A program made the position numbers and the translations under genes. Below are positions 7,313-12,447 of a stretch of 13,419 nt of DNA, in pieces. Every line of letters starts with the position of its first letter. The first letter of the stretch is position 1. The notes below the pieces were generated by a model. It did no database searches. It saw only the letters and a program-made list of their open reading frames with translations, and was not told where the DNA came from. This stretch comes from Candidatus Bathyarchaeum sp. (GTDB taxonomy: Archaea > Thermoproteota > Bathyarchaeia > Bathyarchaeales > Bathyarchaeaceae): positions 1 through 13,419 of the forward strand of contig PIXT01000030.1 of assembly GCA_003096235.1 (NCBI GenBank), read 5' to 3'.

Positions 7313-8176
7313 TCAGAGTAACCCTTTCTCAGCCAGAATCTGAAATTCTTCCCACAACAGCTTCTCGCCGTTCTTCAATTTTGCTAATGCCCTTTCCTCA
7401 AGTTCTTGTTTGAGTTCACCTTGACGTTCAGCCTGCTTTTTGTCCGCGGTTTCCTTCAATTCTTGTTGGATTGTTTTGATTTGTCCTATTAATTCAACGC
7501 ACTTTTCATGCTTCTGTTGGGCTTGCTGTCTGGTTTCCACATATTTTTGGTGCGCCTCATTAGCTTCAGCTTGAACTTCGCGGGCTTTCTCTAAAACTGC
7601 AACCATTTGGGTATGTAGTTTTTGGCTCTGTTCAGCCTGTTCAGACAGTTTTTCGTGCACTGTTTTCGCTTCAGTTCCAAAAGTTCTCTGTTCTGTTCGC
7701 AGTTCAAAGACTTTATCTTTCACTTTTTTTATTCGTTTTTGAGCTACAAGCTGATTTTCAAGTTCTCTTACCTGTTTAACTAGTTCCTGCTCTTCCTTTA
7801 CGGGCAACGAATTTGTTTGAATTTCCCAATCAATCTCTTCAATTTGCTTAACTACTTGACGCAAGTTTCCATTAGGCCTATTTTCATTCAAGTCATTGAT
7901 TTTTTCTTGCAGTTCAAAAATTTTTTCACGTTTCTCTTTGCCTTTGGCGCTCACTTGATTACGCAGGTTTTTTAGTTCTTGAACCTGTTTGTTTATGTTA
8001 TCTCTTCTTTCTTTGATTGCAGAAGCGTCTTTTCGTAGGTTTTTGACTTTTTCGTTGAGTGTGTTTCTTTTTTCAGCACACTTTTTTGCGTCTATGTTCA
8101 GCTTGTTTCTTTCTTCTTTGATCTGAATTAATTCTTGGTTTAGGGCTTCGATTTTGCTTTTGGTGGGTTCCGCCAT
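7313..8176 (-). CDS. Archaeal coiled-coil protein (COG1340-like), function unknown
   Basis: A 287-residue protein that is almost entirely charged heptad repeat: long runs rich in E, K, Q and R with regularly spaced L, I and V from about residue 8 to 100 and 115 to 265. A break near 98-103 (NRPNG, with proline and glycine) fits a hairpin between two helical arms. The short C-terminal end (LWEEFQILAEKGLL) is more hydrophobic and may be a docking motif. There are no membrane segments, signal peptide or catalytic motifs. The pattern and length match uncharacterised archaeal coiled-coil proteins, some of which carry the misleading database name phosphoserine phosphatase; I see no HAD phosphatase motif here. 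The start ATG at 8176 fits the beginning of the helical region, though only a weak GG lies 11 bases upstream. A structural or scaffolding role is inference. Confidence 0.9.
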   Translation of the reverse strand: MAEPTKSKIEALNQELIQIKEERNKLNIDAKKCAEKRNTLNEKVKNLRKDASAIKERRDNINKQVQELKNLRNQVSAKGKEKREKIFELQEKINDLNENRPNGNLRQVVKQIEEIDWEIQTNSLPVKEEQELVKQVRELENQLVAQKRIKKVKDKVFELRTEQRTFGTEAKTVHEKLSEQAEQSQKLHTQMVAVLEKAREVQAEANEAHQKYVETRQQAQQKHEKCVELIGQIKTIQQELKETADKKQAERQGELKQELEERALAKLKNGEKLLWEEFQILAEKGLL

Positions 8177-8276
8177 TTAATTCAATTCCTATGGAAAGTT
8201 TTCAGCTTCAGTAAGTTATTTTGAGGTTACATGTTTTCGTTAGTCTGGAAAGAATGTAATTTCTAAAATAAGAGGT

Positions 8277-8975
8277 TTATTCCAATATGATTCGCGCGTC
8301 TACGGTTTTTGCGCCTTTCTCGTAAACCATTACTGGATTTAGGTCAAGTTCTTTGATTTCTGGGTGATCCATCACCAGCCTTGATGTGTTTAGCAGGATT
8401 TTTGCTAATGTGTCAATGTCTGCTGGTGGTTGTCCTCGGTAGCCTTGGAGGATGGGGTATGCTTTTACTTCTGTGATCATCTCTTTTGCTTCCTCTTCTG
8501 TGATTGGTGCAATTCTGAATGACACATCCTTCATGACTTCCACGAAGGTTCCTCCGAAGCCAAACATCAATGTTGGTCCAAACTGTGCGTCTTTAATTGC
8601 TCCAACTATAACTTCTGTTGCGCAGGAAGCCATCTCTTGAACAAGGACGCCGTCAATTTTTGCGTCAGGTTTATGTTTCTTTACGTTCTCCATGATTTTG
8701 TCGTATGCTTTTTTTGCGTCTTCTTTACTGTTGATGTTTAGAATTACTCCGCCCACATCAAATTTGTGGATTACATCAGGAGAAACGATTTTGAAAACTG
8801 TAGTGCATCCCAGTTCTTCGGAGAACTTTATTGCCTCTTCAGCGGTTTTTGCTATTTTCAATGCTGTGATGGGTATTCCGTATTCTTTACAAACAGTTTT
8901 TGCTTCATGTTCAAGGAGGAATTTTCTTCCCTCGGCTTTGACTTGTTCAAAGATTTTGGTAACTTTTCCCGACAC
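8277..8975 (-). CDS. Acetyl/acyl-CoA synthetase (ADP-forming), beta subunit (ATP-grasp)
   Basis: The ATP-grasp subunit of archaeal ADP-forming acetyl-CoA synthetase, which with an alpha subunit converts acyl-CoA, ADP and Pi into acid, CoA and ATP. Seen: the EAKTVCKEYGIPI entry helix near 24-36, FKIVSPDVIHKFDVGGV at 61-77 with H70, equivalent to the beta-subunit histidine that relays phosphate, VLVQEM and EVIVGAIKD in the ATP-grasp core, FGFGGTFVEV, and the C-terminal ELDLNPV metal/nucleotide motif. The GTG at 8975 is chosen because it gives 232 residues, the usual size. An in-frame ATG at 9053 (258 residues) or TTG at 9104 would add sequence unlike the family; the GTG has only a weak AAGG upstream, so the start is not settled. 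No alpha subunit is in the window, so its partner is encoded elsewhere. Substrate range (acetate, branched or aryl acids) is unknown. Confidence 0.9.
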   Translation of the reverse strand: MSGKVTKIFEQVKAEGRKFLLEHEAKTVCKEYGIPITALKIAKTAEEAIKFSEELGCTTVFKIVSPDVIHKFDVGGVILNINSKEDAKKAYDKIMENVKKHKPDAKIDGVLVQEMASCATEVIVGAIKDAQFGPTLMFGFGGTFVEVMKDVSFRIAPITEEEAKEMITEVKAYPILQGYRGQPPADIDTLAKILLNTSRLVMDHPEIKELDLNPVMVYEKGAKTVDARIILE

Positions 8976-9223
8976 TTTCAACAACCTTTTTGTTTGGCTG
9001 CAGAGAGGTAGGTAAGTTGTTCCCCTTTCTAACTCTTTCGCATATTTTATCATAAATTCTGATACTGGTTTCTTGATTTTCCAGAAAAAGGCTGTTTTCA
9101 ACAATGAACCTCTATTAGTCTCCTAATATGCGGCTTTGCTTGCGCCAGTTTGGTTTTCTTGTCAACCGTTTAGAAACTGGAGTTTGGTCGGGAGGGCGGG
9201 ATTTGAACCTGCGACAGTCCGGT

Positions 9224-9269
9224 GTCTGTACGCTTGATAGGCTAAGTGATGCCCACCATGGGTAGACGT
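9224..9269 (-). other. tRNA-Tyr intron 2 (46 nt, canonical position 37/38)
   Basis: Exon bases CTGT (32-35) pair perfectly with ACAG at 9229-9226. The 3' bulge is A-C^A (9225-9223), cut before A38. The 5' bulge is AG^ with the intron helix ACGT/GCGT stacking directly after, so it is two bases rather than three. The outer helix is the anticodon stem TCCGG/CCGGA, complete only once intron 1 has gone. Confidence 0.8.
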
Positions 9270-9276
9270 CTACAGC

Positions 9277-9311
9277 GTCTCCGTCAGCCCAGACACAAGG
9301 TTAGGCTGGCT
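9277..9311 (-). other. tRNA-Tyr intron 1 (35 nt, position 30/31, non-canonical)
   Basis: Exon bases C25-T26-T27-C28 (9317-9314) pair with GGAG (9282-9279), with one G-U pair, to make the 4-bp central helix. The bulges are C-G^A (9313-9311) and A-C^G (9278-9276), each cut after its second base as the archaeal splicing endonuclease does. Beyond them, GCCAGCCT pairs with GGGCTGAC with one mismatch. The outer helix is weak, so this is a relaxed motif. Confidence 0.75.
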
Positions 9312-9368
9312 CGGAAGCTCTACCAAGCTGAGCTACCTCCCGACAGACTTCTACAACGTAAAAATTAC

Positions 9369-9386
9369 AATTTATGCGTTTCGTTT
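9369..9386 (-). promoter_or_regulatory. Probable promoter of tRNA-Tyr
   Basis: The minus strand reads GAAACGAAACG then CATAAATT, a BRE/TATA-like pair whose TATA part begins about 34 bases before the tRNA 5' end at 9342. This would give a short 5' leader for RNase P. The stretch from 9343 to 9493 has no gene I can support. Confidence 0.4.
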
Positions 9387-9493
9387 CAAATCGACAAATT
9401 GGGCGTGTTTTTTGGTTGTGTTTGGTCTAAGGCTGTTGGTTCTTGGGTTGCACAGTCAGGTCTGCTTTGTTTGTTTTATGTAAAAAATAGAAT

Positions 9494-9523
9494 GAAAAAT
9501 ATGGGCGCCCCAATGTTTTGGGG
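9494..9523 (-). terminator. Hairpin plus T-run after the small Cys/His protein gene
   Basis: Immediately after the TAA stop the minus strand reads CCCCAA, four bases, then TTGGGG, a perfect 6-bp stem, followed by CGCCCATATTTTT. A GC-rich hairpin before a T-run is a good candidate for transcript ending; archaeal termination relies mainly on the T-run. Confidence 0.55.
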
Positions 9524-9688
9524 TTATTTGCTGAGTTCTTGGATGTGTTCTTCTACGGCTGCAAGTTCTTTTTTGAGTTCTTCTGCGTAGTTTTTGAGTT
9601 TCTCTACTTTTTCTGTTTTGGTTAGCACTTTTCTGGGTCCGTGCCCATGGTCGTGGCAGTCTCCGCCACAGCAACAATCTCCGGTCAT
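9524..9688 (-). CDS. 54-residue Cys/His-rich peptide with coiled-coil tail, probable metal-binding protein
   Basis: A small gene with strong start and stop signals. A full GGAGGTGA lies 9 bases before the ATG, and a hairpin plus T-run follows the TAA directly. The first 17 residues are MTGDCCCGGDCHDHGHG, with four cysteines (C5, C6, C7, C11) and three histidines (H12, H14, H16), an obvious site for a soft or transition metal. The rest, about residues 19-54, is a lysine/glutamate-rich amphipathic helix with heptad-like spacing (VEKLKNYAEELKKEL, then AAVEEHIQEL), so it may dimerise. There is no membrane segment or signal peptide. It is divergent from an HxlR-type regulator, and the two promoters overlap the same ACTAT repeats, so the regulator probably controls it. 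I do not recognise a named family. Metal storage, metal delivery or thiol sensing are all possible. Confidence 0.8.
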   Translation of the reverse strand: MTGDCCCGGDCHDHGHGPRKVLTKTEKVEKLKNYAEELKKELAAVEEHIQELSK

Positions 9689-9697
9689 ATTCTTTGT

Positions 9698-9705
9698 TCA
9701 CCTCC
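9698..9705 (-). promoter_or_regulatory. Full-length Shine-Dalgarno of the 54-residue gene
   Basis: GGAGGTGA on the minus strand, a perfect match to the archaeal anti-Shine-Dalgarno complement, 9 bases before the ATG at 9688. It is the main support that this short reading frame is translated. Confidence 0.75.
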
Positions 9706-9736
9706 GATTCTACATTCTTATGCTATTCAAAGGAAA

Positions 9737-9745
9737 GTATTTAAA
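9737..9745 (-). promoter_or_regulatory. Probable TATA box of the 54-residue gene
   Basis: TTTAAATAC on the minus strand, about 50 bases before the ATG. This is right for a transcript start near 9713 that includes the ribosome site. Its upstream edge overlaps the first ACTAT motif. Confidence 0.45.
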
Positions 9746-9794
9746 CTATCAAGTTTATAGTTTCATAGTCACTATTCTCAAAGAAAGTAACTAT
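9743..9794. promoter_or_regulatory. Operator-like cluster: five ACTAT/ATAGT motifs between divergent promoters
   Basis: ACTAT occurs at 9745-9749, 9771-9775 and 9790-9794, and its complement ATAGT at 9757-9761 and 9765-9769. They form a perfect 7-bp inverted repeat, AAACTAT-N7-ATAGTTT (9743-9763), and a second, ATAGT-C-ACTAT (9765-9775). The cluster covers the probable HxlR TATA (TTTATAGTT, 9754-9762) and touches the TATA of the divergent small gene. Binding by the adjacent HxlR-type protein, with autoregulation, is inference from position. Confidence 0.6.
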
Positions 9795-9795
9795 C

Positions 9796-10188
9796 ATGTG
9801 TGAAAACGAGCAACAAACATGCATCTGCCCACTCAAAGGAGTAATCGATTTAATCAGCAAAAAATGGGCACTGCTCATAATCAACGCGCTAGGCAACTGT
9901 GGAACACTAAGATTCAACAAACTCATGGAAACTTTAAACGGAATCAGCCCAAAAACTCTTTCAGACACACTCAAAGAGCTCCAAGCGGAAGGCTTAATCA
10001 ACCGAGAATCCTTTGCTGAAATCCCTCCACGAGTCGAATACTCGCTTACAAATGATGGTGTAGAACTCAGAAAATCTATTATACCTCTTTTAGAATGGAC
10101 TGCAAACAGAAACGGCATCGACAAAGAGCGGTGCGAACAATGTCCGCCACATATTCGTACACGCTATAAAGCAAATTTAGGTGAATAG
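9796..10188 (+). CDS. HxlR-family winged-helix transcriptional regulator
   Basis: A 130-residue DNA-binding regulator of the HxlR (MarR-like) family. The family opening CPLKGVIDLISKKWALLIINAL is at 11-32 (C11 is the conserved N-terminal cysteine). The recognition region GISPKTLSDTLKELQAEGLI follows at 49-68, then the wing RVEYSLTNDGVEL at 79-91 and a C-terminal dimer helix. It is unusually cysteine-rich for its size: C2, C9, C11, C35, C113 and C116, with C113-E-Q-C116 near the end. That suggests thiol or metal sensing, as known for some bacterial HxlR proteins that sense quinones, aldehydes or hypochlorite. There is no ribosome site before the ATG at 9796, so it may have a very short leader. 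The PurP-like gene starts 2 bp after its stop, so the regulator heads that operon and probably also controls the divergent Cys/His peptide. Confidence 0.92.
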   Translation: MCENEQQTCICPLKGVIDLISKKWALLIINALGNCGTLRFNKLMETLNGISPKTLSDTLKELQAEGLINRESFAEIPPRVEYSLTNDGVELRKSIIPLLEWTANRNGIDKERCEQCPPHIRTRYKANLGE

Positions 10189-10190
10189 AA

Positions 10191-11288
10191 ATGAACCGTG
10201 AACAAATTCATGAAATATTATCTGAATATGACCCTAAAGAAATCAAAATTGGAGTTCTTGGCTCTCACTCTGCATTGGAGATGGGTCATGGCGCCAAGCA
10301 GGAAGGCTTTGAAGTAGTTGTTGTTTGCCAGAAAGGAAGAGAAAAGACATACACGAAACATTACCGAAACCTGTTTGATCATGTGCTGCTGCTGGACAAA
10401 TTCTCTGATTTAATAAAAGAAGAGAATCAAGCCAAGCTACGAAGGCTAAACACAGTTTTTGTACCTAACAGGTCATTTTCAGTTTACACAGGCTACGATA
10501 ACATTGAACAAAAATTCAAGGTTCCACTAATGGGAAACAGGTTCATGCTCAGAAGCGAAGAAAGAAACGTGCCCAATAACCAGTATGACCTGATTACACG
10601 CGCTGGCTTGAATTTGCCAAAAATTTTTGGTTCACCAGACGAAATCGACAGATTAGCAATAGTGAAGGTTCCCGAGAAAACAAGAAGCATAGAACGAGCC
10701 TTCTTTTACGCCTCATCTCCAGAAGAATTCAAGAAACGATCAGAAGAGCGCATAAAAAAAGGAATAATCGACCGCGAAGACCTAAAAGAATCAATAATCG
10801 AAGAATACATTGTAGGAGCAAAATTCAACGCTAACTACTTCTACTCGCCAATAACAGACGAAATCGACCTACTAGGATTTGATCGAAGAATACAAACAAA
10901 CCTAGACGGAGTCCTAGATTTGCCCGCCGACGAACAACTAGAAGCAAAACTGCCCACACAAAACGTCGAAATCGGGCACACAGGCGCAACTATGCGTGAA
11001 TCCCAGATAGAAAAAATCTTGGATGCTGGCGAAAAGTTTGTTGAAACATGCAAAAAGGAGTATCCGCGTGGAATAATTGGCTTGTTTGCGTTGCAGGGCG
11101 CAATGAACAAAGATTTAGAGTTTTACATTTTTGATGTAAGCCCAAGAATACCTGGTTGCCCATGCGTAGAACCTACTTCTCCATACATGAAATACAAGTA
11201 TGGCATGGCAGTTGGTCCCGGAAGAAGAGTCGCAATGGAAATCAAAACTGCGGTTGCAGAAAACAAGCTTGAGTTGATAGTCACGTGA
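10191..11288 (+). CDS. PurP-like ATP-grasp paralog with altered nucleotide loop
   Basis: A 365-residue protein homologous along its whole length to FAICAR synthetase PurP, and to the next gene. Shared parts are LGSHSAL at 23-29, VPLMGNR at 111-117, EEYIVGAKFNANYFYSP at 204-220, and LLGFDRR at 227-233. Positions expected for catalysis differ. The glycine-rich ATP loop (GAMGGKGYF in the neighbour) is VPEKTRSIERAFF at 160-172 here. PHGSF becomes PNRSF at 92-96, and EISAR becomes DVSPR at 315-319, followed by the unusual PGCPC. It may act on another substrate, be a regulatory partner, or have lost ATP-grasp activity. GGTGA, inside the last codons of the regulator, lies 6 bases before the ATG. Archaea with two PurP paralogs are known, so this is probably an old duplication rather than a decaying copy; the frame is intact. 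Confidence 0.9.
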   Translation: MNREQIHEILSEYDPKEIKIGVLGSHSALEMGHGAKQEGFEVVVVCQKGREKTYTKHYRNLFDHVLLLDKFSDLIKEENQAKLRRLNTVFVPNRSFSVYTGYDNIEQKFKVPLMGNRFMLRSEERNVPNNQYDLITRAGLNLPKIFGSPDEIDRLAIVKVPEKTRSIERAFFYASSPEEFKKRSEERIKKGIIDREDLKESIIEEYIVGAKFNANYFYSPITDEIDLLGFDRRIQTNLDGVLDLPADEQLEAKLPTQNVEIGHTGATMRESQIEKILDAGEKFVETCKKEYPRGIIGLFALQGAMNKDLEFYIFDVSPRIPGCPCVEPTSPYMKYKYGMAVGPGRRVAMEIKTAVAENKLELIVT

Positions 11289-12370
11289 TATCTAAAAACG
11301 AAATAGACGTGGTTCTAAGCGACTATGACCCCAACAAAATCACGGTAGGCACTCTTGGTTCTCATTCTGCACTTAACATATTCAAGGGCGCAAAAGAGGA
11401 AGGCTTTGACACTGTTTGTGTCTGCAAGAAAAAAAGCGAAATCGTTTACAGGCGGTTTCCTGTGGCAGACCAGATTATGATTGTTGAAGATTTTGGCGAA
11501 CTTTTAGATGAAAAAGTGCAAAACAAGTTAAAACAAAAAAACACTATTTTGGTTCCGCACGGCTCATTTAACGCGTATATTGGGACAAGAAACATAGTTG
11601 ACAAATTGCGTGTGCCCTTGTTTGGTAATAGGGAACTGCTTCATTGGGAAACAAACAGGGAAACTCAGCGAGATTGGCTAAAAAAAGCGGGGTTAACATT
11701 GCCAAAGACTTTCGAGAATCCAGATGACATAGATGGGCTGGTTATCGCGAAGTCTCCTGGCGCAATGGGTGGAAAAGGCTACTTCATTGCCGATTCTGCA
11801 AAGTCGTTTCACAAAAAAGCAAAAGACATGCTCAAAAGGGGACACATAACTAAAGAGAATCTGGAAAACATTCACCTGCAAGAATACGTTGTAGGCGTAA
11901 ACGTTTATCCTCTCTACTTTTATTCGCCACTCACAAACGAGGTTGAGTTGCTGGGAATGGACAGACGCTACGAATCCACGGTCGACAGTATAGGAAAGAT
12001 ACCTGCAAGTGAGCAACTGGAAGCAAACGTAAACCCCACATACACTGTTGTCGGCAATTTCCCGATAGTTGCCAGAGAGTCGCTTCTGCCAGAAATAATC
12101 AGAATGGGCGAAAACGTAGTTAAAGTATCAAAGGATATTGCCCCTCCAGGAATCATAGGACCATTCTGCCTAGAAATGGTTATCACGGATGACCTGAAAA
12201 TTTACACGTTCGAGATTTCTGCCCGCATAGTTGCAGGAAGCAACGTGGGCATCGGCACTTCCCCATACGCCTACCTGAAGTATGGTGAAGGAATGTACAT
12301 GGGCAGAAGAATAGCCCGAGAAATAAAAAACGCAGTAAACAACAACGAACTGGAAAAAATCGTCTACTAA
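11285..12370 (+). CDS. purP: FAICAR synthetase (formate-AICAR ligase) PurP
   Basis: A 361-residue canonical PurP, the archaeal ATP-grasp enzyme that makes FAICAR from AICAR, formate and ATP, replacing the folate-dependent step of bacterial PurH. It aligns from memory with the Methanocaldococcus jannaschii enzyme from the first residues (MISKNEI) to the end. Seen: GTLGSHSAL at 22-30, VPHGSFNAYIG at 90-100, PLFGNR at 111-116, the intact ATP loop AKSPGAMGGKGYF at 155-167, LQEYVVG at 198-204, ELLGMDRRYES at 221-231, IPASEQLE at 239-246, and the metal-binding FEISAR at 309-314. The GTG start overlaps the previous gene's TGA by 4 nt (GTGA), implying translational coupling. It is the last gene of the HxlR-PurP-like-PurP operon. 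Activity is expected; its control by an HxlR regulator is unusual for a biosynthetic gene. Confidence 0.95.
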   Translation: MISKNEIDVVLSDYDPNKITVGTLGSHSALNIFKGAKEEGFDTVCVCKKKSEIVYRRFPVADQIMIVEDFGELLDEKVQNKLKQKNTILVPHGSFNAYIGTRNIVDKLRVPLFGNRELLHWETNRETQRDWLKKAGLTLPKTFENPDDIDGLVIAKSPGAMGGKGYFIADSAKSFHKKAKDMLKRGHITKENLENIHLQEYVVGVNVYPLYFYSPLTNEVELLGMDRRYESTVDSIGKIPASEQLEANVNPTYTVVGNFPIVARESLLPEIIRMGENVVKVSKDIAPPGIIGPFCLEMVITDDLKIYTFEISARIVAGSNVGIGTSPYAYLKYGEGMYMGRRIAREIKNAVNNNELEKIVY

Positions 12371-12390
12371 CCTAGTTTTAACTGTTGGGT

Positions 12391-12416
12391 AGTCTAGACT
12401 TGTTTTTTTAGAACTA
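12391..12416 (+). terminator. Probable terminator of the purP operon
   Basis: After the purP stop come the 10-bp palindrome AGTCTAGACT and a run of seven T (12403-12409). A GGTAGT (12388-12393) is also complementary to ACTACC at 12414-12419. The T-run alone would suffice for archaeal termination. The gap to the convergent gene (12448) holds nothing else. Confidence 0.5.
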
Positions 12417-12447
12417 CCATTCTGTTTGGCACCCTCAAAGAGACTGC

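Larger units (their letters stand above)
9188..9342 (-). tRNA. tRNA-Tyr (GUA) with two introns
   Basis: Removing two introns leaves a 74-nt tRNA. The acceptor stem CGGGAGG/CCTCCCG is perfect, followed by T8-A9 and the D-stem GCTC/GAGC. The anticodon stem TCCGG/CCGGA carries the loop CTGTAGA, and the variable loop is CTGTC. The T-arm is GCAGG-TTCAAAT-CCCGC with discriminator A73. Genomic CCA follows at 9187-9185. The GTA anticodon (9273-9271), C1-G72 and A73 match archaeal tRNA-Tyr identity. Exons are 9342-9312, 9276-9270 and 9223-9188. The second exon is only 7 nt and carries G31 to G37. Both removals are needed to form the anticodon arm: G31 comes from exon 2 and C39 from exon 3. One oddity is an A51-C63 mismatch in the T-stem. 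The isotype is firm; the exact cut sites are inferred from bulge-helix-bulge geometry. Confidence 0.93.

Noticed and set aside
7313..8176. Phosphoserine phosphatase
   Set aside because: Such a name is attached to some similar archaeal coiled-coil proteins, but no DxDx(T/V) or other HAD motif is present; the chain is coiled coil throughout.
8692..9015. Plus-strand frames opposite the acyl-CoA synthetase gene
   Set aside because: Antisense to a gene with clear family motifs; no own start signal.
9264..9280. AGACG-CTGTAGA-CGTCT as the true anticodon stem-loop of the tRNA
   Set aside because: It would need introns near 26/27 and in the variable loop, with no matching bulge-helix-bulge motif. 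It would also leave the TCCG and CCGGA segments unused. The two-intron model at 30/31 and 37/38 forms a perfect stem and obeys the second-base cut rule.
9246..9590. Plus-strand 114-residue open frame over the tRNA gene and downstream region
   Set aside because: It lies antisense to the tRNA and the small Cys/His gene, has no ribosome site and encodes no recognisable motif.
9741..10124. 127-residue minus-strand frame over the HxlR gene
   Set aside because: Shadow of the regulator; it would also run through the divergent promoter region.
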